This document shows, piece by piece, positions 46,800 through 59,229 of a DNA stretch of 64,000 nucleotides. Each line of letters starts with the position of its first letter. The first letter of the stretch is position 1. The DNA lies in assembly GCA_033807695.1 (NCBI GenBank), contig CM066300.1, positions 3,162,001 to 3,226,000 on the forward strand, read 5' to 3'. This DNA is from Daedaleopsis sinensis. Lineage: Eukaryota; Basidiomycota; Agaricomycetes; Polyporales; Polyporaceae. The notes beneath the pieces were generated by a model that worked only from the letters and a program-made list of their open reading frames with translations, was not told where the DNA came from and did not search any database. The position numbers were made by a program, and so were the translations under genes.

Positions 46800-49700
46800 A
46801 TGTCCGACGACACAGCTTCGCGAAAGCCCCGGCGCACTACCCGTCGCACCCGGGTTCTCGTAGTCAGCAACGCGTCCCCGGAGACCAGCAGCGACGAGGG
46901 TGTCGCGTCCCAGGTCCCACCCAAACCTCGTCCCCTCCCAAGCCCATCCCACTCGCTTGCGACCGCGGAGGCATATGGTCCGTATCGCAATGGCTCGACC
47001 CCTACCTCATTCCCCACACCCCTCAACACTACTGGCATTCCGTCCCACCGTTCAAACCAGTCGAACCCCGCCCTATCGTCTCCGTCCAGCACGAGCTCTC
47101 CTGCAGTCGAATCCACCCCTCCGCCCAGTACTCCCGGTCTTGGCGGTTACAGCATTCCTTCCAACGAGGAGGGCACCTTCCGACAAGGAATGCTTGGTCC
47201 CATCGTCGGACAGGATCGTACCGACCACACACCCCAAGTCTCGCGGCCACAGAGGCAGCACTTTGTAGGCCAGTCCCATGAGCGAAGGTACTCATCCGGC
47301 GGCTCTCGTCCGGCCACAGTGGGTTGCATCGTCTATCTCGTCTGATATTCACTAATAGGCCTCGCAGTCACCCACCGTGTCGACGACGTCTGACTCTTAC
47401 ATCCCATCGCGTTATCGACCGAGTCCAAACCAGAAGGTCATTGTTCTCGTCACTACGGACGCAGAGAACCTACATATTGTGGATATCACCGGCGCTATGA
47501 CCCCTGCGTTCATACGCGAACGGATTTTCACAAAGGTTTGTAGCCAGCCTTGCAACGCCGCATCCCTCATCTGACAGGCATCCTTGTGTTTAGTTACAAA
47601 TTTCGGATGAAGATCAGTCCAAATATTCCATCTACCGCACTGAGATCAACCGCTTCGCCATGGGCAATGCTCTGACGGACGAGGAACTATTCGATCTCTA
47701 CAAGGAACGTGGTGACGACAATGGAAGCTTGAAGTTGTTAGTCTCTCATTCACATGCATCTGTGCATGAACCCACGTACGAGGACATCCCCACTTCTATG
47801 GTGAACACCATTCCCCCTCCGGTCCTGCCTGGTACAATCTACGCTCCTCTCCAACCGAACCGCAAAGGGAGAATACGACAAGATAGCCAGTCTTCTACCA
47901 GTGAACCGCACCATGCAGAGGTTGGTTACGAGGCATCGGTTTCTGACGATCTGGACCACGGCGACATGGATGGCTCACGGGATCCAAAGGACTACGGTCG
48001 TCCTACCATACATGGTCGTGCGCTACCACCTCGCCCGTCTTCTCCATCAGGATACCATCGGTCTCGTTCCCCATGTCGCATCCTATCTCCGGAACGTAGC
48101 ATTGCGCGCCCGTCTCCGTATCCTGCGGACATCGGTGCGTGTCCGATGCCCGGAACATCTCCGCAAACTTCGCGCTTCGATCTCTCCCATCCGCTCCCTC
48201 CTCTCCCAATGGACGCGCACACGCCTGTGTCTGCAACTAGCGCAGACCGTGAGAGGACCTACACCAACGATGGTCAGCCGTCCTCTTACCCTGACAGGTG
48301 GCGCGTTGCCAAAGAACAAGATAAGGAAAGAGATCGGAGACGACGTGTAGGTGACAGTAGGAAGGATGTCGGCAGATACCCTCGAGGGCCGGAGCAGGAA
48401 GCAGTAGAGAGCAAGCAACAACGCGATCCGTGGACCATCGTGCCTCGCGACGTACCCTCGAGTGATTACGGAAAGGATCGCCCTACAACTCCTCAGGAGG
48501 GAAGGACGACCGGCCGCTTCCCTCCATCTATAAGCCCTCTCAATCTACGAAGTGGGTCTGGTGGATCCGGCGAGTCTTCTCGCAGCAGGAAAAAGAATAA
48601 TATGGTCCCTACCAACTGGCCGGTCAATTGGAAACACACGATGGGCCCGGTTTCTAAGACCGACCATAAACTCGTTGTCTCATCAGCACCCTCTCCAAGC
48701 CTCATCCGCCTTGGTGCGAAGAGCATGACTGACATGAGAGGCGCGTACAAGGTTCCAGCGAGTCTCCAACCTGGCCGCATCTCCAGGGTACCGCTACCCC
48801 CTCCTTTGCCAGTCACTCCCCGTCCTCTCACTAGTAGTAGCGCAAGTGGTGTTCCCCCGCTTCCCAGTGCCTCGTCCACCGGAGATCCTTTGTCTGCACA
48901 CACGGAAGTGAGTCCTTCGCCAGCACTCTCCGCGGGATATATGCGCCCTACGCCGACCTCGTACGCAAGCTCTACGGCGACAAACGGCTACTTGGGTTCA
49001 CCCGCTCAGGATCCATACCCACGTCCGCACTCAGCTCTCGGCGAGTCGGGTTCGCTTCCATTCACGCAACCCCGCCACATGCACTCGCCTCAAAACTCGG
49101 AAAGTTCATACGACCCTTCTCTGCTGCAAAGAGTACCGCCTCCACTATCGACTGGTTCTGGCACATCTGTTCCCTTTTATCAAAATCGCGACACTGTGAT
49201 GCGTGCACGGCTCCCACACTCTTTCGATGACCAGAACTTAGATGTTTGTACTAGTGCTCCGGATATTCCTTTCCGTGGTCCTCGCACGCCTCCCCGCAGT
49301 CCTGTTTCCACATCGACAACGACGTTCATGCCAGGCACGAGTGCTCCTTTGCCCAGTTGTATGCCCACCGACCCCCCTGGTACCGCATTTAGCATTCGCG
49401 GCGCCATTGACGAGGACGCCAGTTCGCATACAGCTCGCGCGGACGCTCTCACATGGCTGGAAGGATTTATTGACGAAAACGCCGCTGAAGGTACTGCGAG
49501 ACCCCGTCCAAGACTTCAGCCTCCCGTTCAACAGTTACCCACACCTCCACCCACCACCGAGATCGCGACGCTGTCGAGTTCGTCTGTCGCTACGCTCATA
49601 GAGACTCTCAACGGTAGCAGACATCACGATGATGATTCTGATAGCGACTCTGAGGGTGGAACCATCTGGGCGAAGAAGCCAAAGAAACCCGCGGAAGCCT

Positions 49701-51431
49701 CGCAATCCAACCTTCCCCTTCCTCGCTCGAACGGCCGCCCACCCCTGACGCCACTCGTTTTCCCTCCAGCGGAGCCCAACACGCCAGGTGATGTCGAATT
49801 TGGCAGGTCTCCGCCGCCTGGCTTCCCTGCTCCTCCCGATTTCATGCCGCCTCCGCGTACCCCGAGACGAACACCCGCTATCACCCACTCGTCGAAGAAG
49901 TTGAAGGACCGTATCAGCAAGTTCGACAACAACTTCGACATGACTTGGGCACCGCGTCCGCCTCCGGAGGTCATGTATGACCGTCTAGAGGAATACTTCC
50001 CCGAGCATGACCTCGACAAGCCAGTCATCGATGCACCCTCTGGCGGTACTTCCCCGACAGCCACTGAAGCCCCCGCTGTACCAGTCTCTCAGCGTTTCAA
50101 ACACAAGAAGTCCATTCGTGTAGTAGCTGCAGAGCACAAGCGGCAGATGGATCGGACGTCTCGTGGCGACGATTCGACGGTTGCACCTCTTTCTCGCAAA
50201 CGGCACACGAAGTTGTGGGGCAGCAAATTGGAAGAGGTCACGACGGAACAAGGCAAGGGCCCTCTGTCGTCGACGTCGGACCAGTCGCCGGGTGGAGGTG
50301 CAAAGCGTGAGTTCGGCGCATTTCTCATAATGAATCGCGCTAATTCTTCGTATAGCGATCTTCCGGTGGGTGCGTGGTGAGCTCATCGGAAAGGGCACGT
50401 ACGGTAGGGTGTACCTGGCCTTGAATGCGACGACCGGTGAGATGATCGCCGTGAAGCAAGTCGAGATACCCCGGACTGCCAGCGACAAGGTTGATACGAG
50501 ACAAGTCAGCGTGGTGGAGGCCCTCAAGCTGGAGAGCGAGACCTTGAAGGACCTTGACCATCCACACATCGTGCAATACCTCGGTTTCGAGGAGACGCCC
50601 AGTTTCCTGAGCATGTGAGTCTGTCTCCCCGTCGACCTGCTAGGAGCATCGCTCAACCTCGACCGGTAGTTTCTTGGAGTACGTTCCCGGTGGTTCCATT
50701 GCGAGTTGTTTGCGCAAGCACGGTCGCTTCGACGAGGAGGTGACGAAATCATTCACCGGTCAAATCTTGAGCGGGCTGGAATATCTCCACTCGCGAAACA
50801 TCCTCCATCGAGTACGTTTGCCTTTGATCAGAGGCATCGTTTTGTACTAACCCCCGTCGGTGATATAGGACCTAAAGGCCGACAACATCCTCGTTGAGAC
50901 CTCCGGTGTGTGCAAGATTTCGGATTTCGGTATATCGAAGCGCACGGACGACATCAACATGGCCGCTGCATACACTTCGATGCAGGGCACCGTGTTTTGG
51001 ATGGCGCCAGAGGTCGTCAACTCGAAGGGCAAGGGCTACAACTCCAAGATCGATATCTGGAGTCTTGGCTGCGTTGTGTTCGAAATGTGGACGGGCCAGC
51101 GGCCATGGTCCGGTCAAGAAGCCATGGCGGTCTTGCTTCATGTGAGTATCTGGTTGTTTATATGCAACGCATTGAGCCTCATCAGTGTCGTCTTTCCAGC
51201 TGTACAATACCAAGCAGGCTCCCCCCGTCCCGGACGGCATCAAGTTGTCCCCGTTGGCGGACGACCTAAGGCTGAAGTGCTTCGCTGCGTGAGTAGTATC
51301 CCTTCAATCTCCGCGTAATGTTTACTCATGTAAATGGCAGGGATCCTGACGAACGTCCAACGGCTGCTGAGCTGCGGAAGCACTCGTACCTCGAACTCCA
51401 GCCGGGCTGGTCCTTCAATGGGTTCAAGTGA
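46800..51431 (+). CDS. BCK1: BCK1/Mkh1-type MAP kinase kinase kinase (cell-wall integrity)
   Basis: MAPKKK expected to act between protein kinase C and the Mkk kinases in the cell-wall integrity cascade. Eight exons: 46800-47318, 47359-47535, 47594-50306, 50356-50614, 50670-50811, 50869-51141, 51200-51288, 51341-51431; 1420 aa. A long disordered N-terminus holds a ubiquitin-like/RA-like patch at about residues 190-270 (KVIVLVTTDAENLHIVDI...LYKERGD). The kinase domain spans the last ~270 residues: GELIGKGTYGRVY, IAVKQVEIP (ATP Lys), HRDLKADNIL (catalytic loop), DFGISKR, GTVFWMAPEV (activation segment), SKIDIWSLGC, and DPDERPTAAELRKH. Similarity is closest to Bck1 in the IPR...V..RQ...VEALK...E...L.DLDH pattern. 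Upstream regulation would be by phosphorylation, not visible here. Confidence 0.88.
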
Positions 51432-51818
51432 TTTTTTCCGGACCTGCTTGCCTTCATATCATCTGTTATCATCTCATAGTTCTCGTTCATCACCATTGCA
51501 TGTCTATCTTGTCTGAAGTTCATCCACATCCCCATGAGCATCGTTATCATGCTTTCTAGTACCATCACATGTCTCTTTGTCTGGCAAGCAAATCGCGTAT
51601 ATCCCTGCAACATACACAGTGTAGCACTTTAATCATACTATCAGGAGGTGGCTGGAATTCACGGACTCTACGTTATTGTGACGAGGTGGATGCATGTAAA
51701 GAAGGAGTACGAGTAAGAATACGATTACAGTTTGCGGTTGCCTCCGGCGCTTGGCCAGGCTGGGGAGTATGACGTCATGGGTGAGGGGGTGATTTAACGA
51801 GATGACTGCGGAGGAGAC

Positions 51819-54072
51819 ATGAGCGAGATTGACATGCAGGCACTCGAAGACTCCCTCCGAAAGGCCAGTCCGGAAGAAGAGCTCGAGGAGGTTACCCGAC
51901 AGAATGCGGCCGCGCTCATCCAGCGGGTCTGGCGGAGGCGCATGCGCAGGAAATACCTCGGTCCTGACTTTCTCTGGACAGACCTCGCTAACCACGCGCG
52001 GATGAAGGTGCGCCACCACTCCGATCGTGTCGTGCATGCCAAGACATCCCAATCTCACTGCTGAACTGCTTAGGTCGACAGAGATGCCGCGGAGCAGGGC
52101 AGGAACACGAGCCGCGATCGGTGGCAGCGGGGCGCGTTCCTCGCGGGCAGGCTGCAGGACGGAAACGACATGATGTCCCAGCATGCAGAGGAGACGTCCC
52201 ATGCCGATGCGGCGCGGAAACACCTAGAGACGCAGCACTGGCTCGAGCTCATTGATGGGTGAGTCCGTCGATCGCGATCCTATGCGAACGAACTTGAAGT
52301 TCCTCGAATTAACCACCTTTGGTCAGCAAACACCGGTATGGCTCCAACTGTGAGTTGACATGTCTCCGCGTGTAGGTTCGCACTCAACCGACAGCTCGCT
52401 TGCCAACAGTGAAGGTATAGACGTTGCTTGTCCTGTTTGGGAAACCTATTGAACGACTCTACAGTACTACCACGCTGAATGGAAGCGAGAGGACACGACA
52501 GAGAACTTCTTCAAGTGGTGAGTGGCATCTCGTACGTCTGGTATAACTGACTAGTGTATAACTATTCCAGGCTTGACTATGGTGGTGGTAAGGACTTGTC
52601 ATTGCCGGATTGTCCACGCGAGCAGCTCGAGAAGGAAGTGAGATTACTCAGTCGTACATGTCAAGTGATCCTATTGACGACCAAACAGCGGATTTCGTAC
52701 CTCTCGCCGGAGCAACGTGAGTTCCCTGCGTGATTTCCAGTCCGTGGTACAGGACTTAACTACAGCCATGTAGGTCTGAACTACTTGGCCACGATTGACA
52801 ATGCCGGCAAACTACGATGGGCACGAAATGGCGAACTAGTGGACACCACCGCGGGACACTGGAAAGATGCAGGAGAAGGCAAAGGGATCATTCCTTTCGA
52901 TGACCCTAGCCCAGGTGCCCCTTCTATGCACCGTCACAGCTTCACCGCACCTTCTTCAAGGTCTAGTTCAAGCTCGTCAGCCCGGTCTTTGTCTAGCACG
53001 GAGGAGGACGCCATGATGCACTATGTCGGAGTCCAGAAGAGGGCCAAGAACCCTGTGAAGAGAGTACTACTTAAGAACTTCACAGTACGTGGTTTGTTGG
53101 ACAAGATGCTCAGAAAGACCATCAAGCGAAACACCTGGATATACGTTTCGGTAAATGCGACTCATCACACTGATACATCGGAAACCACTCACTGTCCGAC
53201 CGACTGTGCAGGATAGGAATTGTAAGTCGATTGACAGTCAATGGCGCTTGGCCTGTAGACGTCTGATTGCTGTGCTGCTATAGTCAACATATTCGTCGGT
53301 ATCAAGGGTAGGCAAATGCACGTTGTCCAAGTATGCCATCTCATTTCATTTTCACCAGCGCCGGGGACCTTCCAGCACTCGTCTTTCTTGGCAGGAGGGC
53401 TAGTTACCTCCGCCGGATTGATATCTGTCAAGGATGGTCTCGTCCACACACTCTCACCGCTTTCTGGACATTATCGGTATGTTGACCGACTAAGTATGTA
53501 TGGCGAACCCATTGGTCTGATCCCATCTGTATAAACCTCAGAACATCAATAGAAGTCAGGACAGCTCATACACAATCATTCGATGTGTTATGCTTACAGA
53601 TACCTTCTACAGCACTTCAGAACGTTCCTGTCTGTACTGGAAGAGCGCGGGGTGGACATGACCAAGATTGAAATTAGCAAAGCAGAGTTAGCGTTGTGGG
53701 GGTATGAGCCTATATCATATCCTTCCGATGCCTGCCATCACTGATGATATGTGCGCACGGAACAGCATCGAACATCTCACCAAGTTCAAGAAGAAGCAAG
53801 CCGAGATACTGAAGAAGACGCAGAACAAGACAGCGACGGCAGCGAAGCGCGTCACGGGAGCGTTGTCAAGGATGGATCATCTCGATGATTGCAGCTGGAA
53901 GCGTGAGGTATTGGAGGGAAGGAAGCGGCGGCATTCGCAAGGATCTCAATCCAAATCCAATCCAACCGACAGCGAGCACACACAGCACCATTCCGCCGAA
54001 GGCGAAGCGATGACACCAGGCCAGGAGCGGAGTAGTAGCAGAGAGGGGGTGGACTCGGACGACGCAGGATGA
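51819..54072 (+). CDS. Fungal IQM-like protein (IQ calmodulin-binding motif)
   Basis: Resembles plant IQM proteins, which bind calmodulin through one IQ motif; biochemical role unknown. Thirteen exons: 51819-52007, 52074-52258, 52327-52349, 52410-52414, 52465-52517, 52571-52637, 52689-52716, 52774-53150, 53212-53221, 53284-53307, 53359-53476, 53600-53701, 53766-54072; 495 aa, all phases consistent. The IQ motif is [17 protein letters not shown] (residues ~31-47). The IQM core follows: [69 protein letters not shown]. An insert of about 90 Ser-rich residues lies in the middle and a basic helical tail closes the protein. Exons of 5 and 10 nt make it hard for gene finders. An upstream ATG at 51802 stops after six codons. 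Confidence 0.82.
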
Positions 54073-54243
54073 AAGACCAGAGCAGCCGCTCTTTCATATA
54101 TAATCTATCTCGTGGACACGTTGACACCCATTGTAGTAGTAGGAACTCACTTATAACGAGTGATCGTAACCGCAAAAGTTACACGTACTGGACCTCGTGA
54201 TTGATTTGGGAGCCTTCTTCCACTGCAACACACTACAGCGTTG

Positions 54244-55015
54244 TTACGCTCTCGTCCACTTACTCTCAATATTTGAAATCCCTACGGGCAAGGCTGCCTA
54301 TACACATTCCGGAGTGTCAGAAAAGGGAACAGTTCAATGGCAAGGCGTTCGGTACCTTCTCATCGTAGTCCACCCATTCGCCTTCCTCTAAATCAACTTC
54401 GGGGAAGGCAGTGCCAGATTCCGCTCCTACACACTTCCAGATACCCTGTGTCGTATATGGTTCTGTCAGTAATATCGTATGGGCAGTATTGAAAGTAGCC
54501 CCGACCTTCGGATCGAACCCCACAAATTCGAGACCGCGACAGTCGATGGTGAGGAATGGAGCAAATTGTCCGTTCGCATCAGCTGAGTACGGTTTCGGCT
54601 TCTCTCCCGGCTCGAACTTGGCGGAGGACTCCCGCTTGCACAGGCCACATCTCCACACAAAGTGAGCTGCACTGCCCTTTCCCGTGGTCACTTCGCGTTC
54701 TTCCTGTATGAGAGGAAGTGGTCAATGCCTCTCGTGGCGCAAAGATGATGGAAACTGACTAGTCGGTTGACCGTGACTAGCTTCGGGTGCTCCTCATTGC
54801 AGCTTGTACATTTCACCTAACAATGGGGGTGATAATCAGAGATCGAGAAAGGACTAAGCATTCCTCCCCACCTTGAAGAAGTAGTCGAAATCATCGGATG
54901 CGGGGACAAGGTCGGTGACATTCTCGAGATCGGCTTTGATAGAGACAAGTAAGCGCTTCAATGCGAGTCAACAAGCTCTTCTACATGCCGGCGCTGTGAT
55001 CGCACTTACAACCAT
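54244..55015 (-). CDS. CXXC zinc-binding protein (C1orf123/DUF866 family)
   Basis: Small eukaryotic zinc protein; fungal members (yeast YCR090C) have no settled role. Five exons: 55015-55010, 54955-54872, 54816-54760, 54703-54356, 54297-54244; 182 aa. The start is a two-codon exon (Met-Val) joined to RLLVSIKADLENVTDL. Zinc ligands are the pair KCTSC (CxxC) and the pair RCGLC. They are followed by FLTIDCRGLEFVGFDP, the DLEEGEWVDYDEK segment and, after the last intron, a short ending VGISNIESKW typical of the family. Without that last intron the frame would end in an unrelated 14-residue tail. It overlaps nothing and lies divergent from the mS35 gene (189 bp between starts). Confidence 0.82.
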
Positions 55016-55203
55016 TGTGCGTGCTGGTGCTGGTCTGTGCCAAGCCCGGAGAGTGGGGGAAGGAAGGCCGATAGGGTTGCTTAATTGGGATAACCGACGC
55101 GTCCCGATGTATCTGGTCACATGACACCGCCAGCTTTCCTCTGGCGCGTGGGGTGTCGCGGATTGTGAACTCTGTCTCGTCCGTCCAGCTGGTCCTCGGC
55201 GCA

Positions 55204-56132
55204 ATGGCTCTCTCGCGCTCCTGCAGGGCTGCTCTCGCTCCTGTCTTCCGCCAGAGGCACTTTCACACATGCTCCGTTCTCGCTGCTCGCCAAGGCGGCC
55301 AAGCTGCAGCCGCCGCTCCTCCAAAAGCTAGACGTGCAGTCCCGGATTTGGAGCCGTTCGAAATCGACGAGGATATGATGGAGGACCAGCGTCCACCGGA
55401 GGACGATGCACCAGAGCCTACACACAGGTATCTGCAGCAGCAGAGGGAGATGTTATACTACCTTCGACTAATCGAACACGAGATGCCCAAGCTTGTCGGT
55501 ACGTACTCTGTGATTCACGGCATCATACTTGCTTCTGACAGTGCGAGTTCAGCCTATCGCAAATCTTTCGTACCCCCAGACGCGTCTACTCCTCTCGTAG
55601 TTCGTACCATATCGTATGGTGGAGAGCCGCACCCAGTCACTGCGAAGCGTACCATTGTTGTCCCGGTCGCTCTTCTCCCATTGAAGAACGAGCAAGCGAT
55701 CCATAAGTTCAAGGTTCTCGCAGGCGTCCGTTGGACTCCGGACCCGCCCGCAGACTCCGGTATTGGGTCAGAAGAGGGCGGAGCTGCGCACGGCTACTTC
55801 AAGATCTCTTGCGAAGACTTCCCGAAGGGTCCTATGAACCTGAAGTGGGCTAGTGATACCATTGACCGGTTGTTGGCTGCAGCGAACGTATGTCACATTT
55901 TACGCGATCATGAACACGGACGTTGAGTTTGCATCTCGTCTAGGACCTGCAAGAGACATTCTCCGATATTCCGGTAGACACTCGACACCTTGAGGCGAAA
56001 ACGCGCAAAGCGAAGAAGGGGGGCCACATATACGGCCGACAGCAGCATAGGCCGACAATTAGAGATTTCCCTAAGGAATGGCTGCCTGTATCACAACCCC
56101 AGGCTGCTCGTGAGCCTTCTGCGAGTACATGA
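55204..56132 (+). CDS. RSM24: Mitochondrial small-subunit ribosomal protein mS35 (Rsm24/MRPS35)
   Basis: Component of the mitochondrial 37S ribosomal subunit. Three exons: 55204-55498, 55553-55887, 55944-56132; 272 aa. The first 30 residues are Arg/Ser/Ala-rich with no acid (MALSRSCRAALAPVFRQRHF), a clear mitochondrial presequence, which is why ATG 55204 was chosen over the non-ATG extension. The conserved domain includes HRYLQQQREMLYYLRLIEHEMPKLV, YRKSFVPP, HKFKVLAGVRW, GYFKISCEDFP, NLKWASDTIDRLL and HLEAKTRKAKKG. The ending is basic and polar. Splice phases agree. Confidence 0.85.
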
Positions 56133-56307
56133 ATGCCATTTTCGTACTCTGAGCTGTCTTTCCTCCGCTCCTTTCCCGCGCGAAATTGGTACCCAAATCC
56201 TCGGATGAGGACGGGCTCGGAGTGCGATTCAAGTGTCTCGTGTGAATGACTCGTCTCATGTGAGGTGATGCATCCAGAGCCATTCTCGTGACGTGCATCG
56301 ATAGGGA

Positions 56308-56316
56308 TATATAAGA
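56308..56316 (+). promoter_or_regulatory. TATA box of the nitrilase gene
   Basis: ATATATAAG lies about 50-58 bases upstream of ATG 56366. This close spacing favours ATG 56366 over the in-frame ATG at 56327, which would leave only about 11 bases. Confidence 0.45.
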
Positions 56317-56365
56317 ACCCTCGGCGATGACTAGTCACTACATTGCGCTGGCTTTCGCACTGACC

Positions 56366-57674
56366 ATGACTAGCATCATTAAGGCTTCCGTTGTCCAAGC
56401 TGCTACCGCAGCATACTCGCTTCCAGATACATTGGACAAGCTCGAGAGACTAGCCCGTCTTGCAAAGGAGCGGGATGGTGCGCAACTCGTCGTCTTTCCA
56501 GAAGCCTTGTACGTATGCTCAATATGCTCGTCGTGTTTGTGCGTTGACACGGTGATGCAGCGTTGGTGGCTATCCCAAGATGTCTACCTTCGGTCTCGTC
56601 GTAGGCATGCGTCATCCGGAGGGACGAGATGAGTTCGTCCGCTATGCAAAAGCCGCGATCGAGATACCGTCGCCAGCTATAACGAGGATCGAGCAGATCA
56701 GCAAGGAGTTGAACGTGTTCCTCGTCGTGGGTGTCATCGAACGCGACAACGGGACTCTTTACTGCACGGCAATCTTCGTCGACCCGGAGCAAGGCTTTGT
56801 TGGCAAGCACCGAAAACTTGTACCAACTGCCATGGAGCGGATGATTTGGGGCCAGGGCGATGGCACTACTCTTCCTGTTCTCTCGAAGACTTTCGAAAGT
56901 CCTACGGGTCAAGGACCCCCCGTACAGACGAAGATTTCCGCGACGATATGCTGGTGAGTTCGTGGGCGTGCTCATCCTAGACAACCTCCGACTGACATCG
57001 TGGCGCGCAGGGAGAATTACATGCCCCTGTGTCAGTCCCTTCCGCAGCAGCAAAGCATCGATATTGATGGCTTGTTATGAATAGTGCGGACGTGGTACTA
57101 CTCCCAGGGAACGCAAATCTATTGCGCGCCGACCGTCGACGCGCGCCCTGTGTGGCAGCATACTATGACTCACATCGCACTTGAGGGACGCTGCTTTGTC
57201 CTCTCCGCTTGCCAGTTCGCGCAGGAGAAGGACTACCCTCCTGACCACGCTGTCGCAGACCCGTCGGCTCGTAACCCAGAAAACGTGATGATCGCGGGCG
57301 GGAGCGTCATCATCAACCCGCTCGGGGAGGTGCTCGCGGGCCCATTGTTGGGGGAGGAGGGAGTGATCAGTGCCGATCTGGACATGGACGACTTTTATAG
57401 GGGCAAGTTCGACTTGGACACTACAGGACATTACGCGAGGAACGATGGTGAGTGGTCGAATGTTTTTGAAATCAATGAGTTTCGCTCATCGACCGATGGA
57501 AGTCTTCCAATTGAAGCTCGTGGACCCTGCTGTGACGTCGAAGTCTTAAGAAAAAGAGGGTTCGCCGATGGTATGAGTTGTGACTATTATGTGGCAAGAA
57601 ATTGTACAGCTAGCTCAGGCCCAGAACCTCAAGTGACTATTGTCCTGTCATTCGAGCTCTATATGGAATTGTAA
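56366..57674 (+). CDS. Nitrilase (carbon-nitrogen hydrolase)
   Basis: Nitrilases hydrolyse nitriles to acids and ammonia; the substrate here is unknown and cyanide hydratase is an alternative subclass. Exons 56366-56508, 56561-56953, 57011-57030 and 57085 onward; 381 aa if read to 57674. The catalytic triad is visible: Glu in LVVFPEAFVGGYP, Lys in GKHRKLVPT and Cys in ATICWENYMPL. Further marks are [25 protein letters not shown] and [16 protein letters not shown]. The third exon is 20 nt and carries the residues after the catalytic Cys. After ...HYARND the protein loses family likeness for about 75 residues. The true end may therefore lie in another exon not recognised, or the tail may be lineage-specific. 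Confidence 0.8.
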
Positions 57675-57821
57675 GTCCGATATTCAAAGGCTTTTGCGTT
57701 CTACTAGTATGTTGCGATGCGGTCGACAGCGACGTGTCAAAGCTCAGGTCAAAGCGTTCAAACCAGTGTGTTCTTGGTTTGTGCAGCCACGCGACAGAGT
57801 GGCTCATCGTCCGATTGGCAC

Positions 57822-57828
57822 TATAAAG
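57822..57828 (+). promoter_or_regulatory. TATA box (with ATTGG) upstream of the 113-aa ORF
   Basis: TATAAAG lies 126 bases before ATG 57948. An ATTGG element (reverse CCAAT) is 5-10 bases further upstream. They support a separate promoter for the small gene that follows the nitrilase. Confidence 0.45.
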
Positions 57829-57947
57829 GGTGCACCTTTGTCCATTCAAACTTCCTTGTCCTTCTCTCTTCCGTCGTTCGCCCCTTGACAGTGACCACCT
57901 GCTGTTCAGGTTATTTCTCTGACTTTCTTCGTTCATCGGTCTCCGTC

Positions 57948-58361
57948 ATGAACCCGTTCCATCAACCGAGGCGCACCAAGGAAGAGGTTATGGAACGCCT
58001 CATGAATAAGGGTTCGCTGGGGCGCAGCACTGTAACATTTAGCACGGGACGCACTGGGGGCGAGGCATACGCCCGCGGAATGGACCTGTTCGCTCCCCGG
58101 CAGCATCGAGTGCAACTTGCAGTACCTCCAGTCGAATCTGCCGAAGAAGAGCAGGACCTCTCTGCACCTGAGTTTGGTTTGGAACAGCGCATGGCGGTTC
58201 AGGTGAGTGTCCTACCTTTAACCATCCGTTCACTTAGGTTAGAGCGCGATGGTAATATTAATCGAGTTGTATAGCGGTGGCGTGAAGCGGTCGCAGCTGC
58301 TTGTATGCCCGAGGTCGCAGTTAAATCACCACGGTTCCCCGGTCACTACGAGTGCGAATGA
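57948..58361 (+). CDS. Small protein of unknown function (113 aa)
   Basis: Not recognised. Two exons: 57948-58202 and 58275-58361, joined in phase 0 at a GTGAGT donor and ATAG acceptor. The sequence is polar with a basic start (FHQPRRTKEEVMERL), a Gly/Ser-rich segment and an acidic middle (PPVESAEEEQDL), then a helical end (QRWREAVAAACMPE). No signal peptide or membrane helix. The clean intron, a TATA box and steady codon use support a real gene. Function unknown. Confidence 0.6.
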
Positions 58362-59229
58362 TCGGGCATAGACCGCGGTACGGGTACCGTCGATGTGTTG
58401 ATATTCAGGGAAGACATCATGGTTCTGTGCTTGAGGTGGGCCGTCCCTTCCGAGCATGCTATCTTTGACCATGCTTAGCATTGATGGGTGATTAATAGGT
58501 GACAGAGATGACTTGTACGACGTTATTCTATGCCCACACTCGTTGTTCCAGGTTATGAGGTCTCAGAAGATCTGTACGGTGTTATGCTGTTGTAGGTTGC
58601 GACTTGGATGTGAATGTTAACCAGAGCGTGTGATTGCTGTATTGGGTAGGCTGAATCTCAAACGGAGATAGGCGCGGTTCGAAAGTCGGAGAAGCGAGGG
58701 CCCGAGAGCCCGCAGGTCGCCCGGCAGCTTGCTCTGCACTCTCGACCGCTCGACCCGCAGTGTGACTCTCAGGGAACAGGCGTCCGGCCGACTGGAAGTG
58801 CACGGAAGAGGCTGTAGAAGACTGCCGCACGGTTCTAGCGTGTGTGGAAGACTGGGTGCTCATATGAGACGGGGGCAGAGCGCGGGTCGGAATTGATAAC
58901 GATGTCGACCCACAGCACCCCGCCCACGATCCGAGGGAGCACGCCGCTTCACTGGGTAAGCCGCCGCCTGCAGAGCTCGTAGCGTGGGCGAGAGAGAGAG
59001 TAACGGTGTGTTCTGTTCGCAGATAGTCGTGCCCAAGCCAGCCGTCGTATTGGGCGCCGCCACAATTTCAAGCAGCACCAAACAAGAACACCGCTCCCGT
59101 CCCCCTTCAGTTTCTCCCCCAGTTCCATTCCTCGCGGCCATCCAGGTAGCGCAGGCCTCCTCATCCTCTCCCCATCCGCTTCGGACCCCTCTTGACCCTC
59201 TCTCCCCCCTCGCTCTTTCATCCACACCC
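58362..59229. other. Intergenic / septin promoter and 5' leader
   Basis: No gene recognised. A 93-codon minus-strand frame (58582-58863) is Ser/Thr-rich without motif. Just upstream of the septin ATG there is a CT-rich stretch (CTCTCTCCCCCCTCGCTC), typical of fungal leaders. Confidence 0.35.

Noticed and set aside
53152..53211. Exon 8 of the IQM-like gene reading on into DRNF without splicing
   Set aside because: The frame after YVS continues with [12 protein letters not shown] and stops at TAG 53214-53216; the GTAAAT donor with a GCAG acceptor and the 10-nt exon restores the family sequence.
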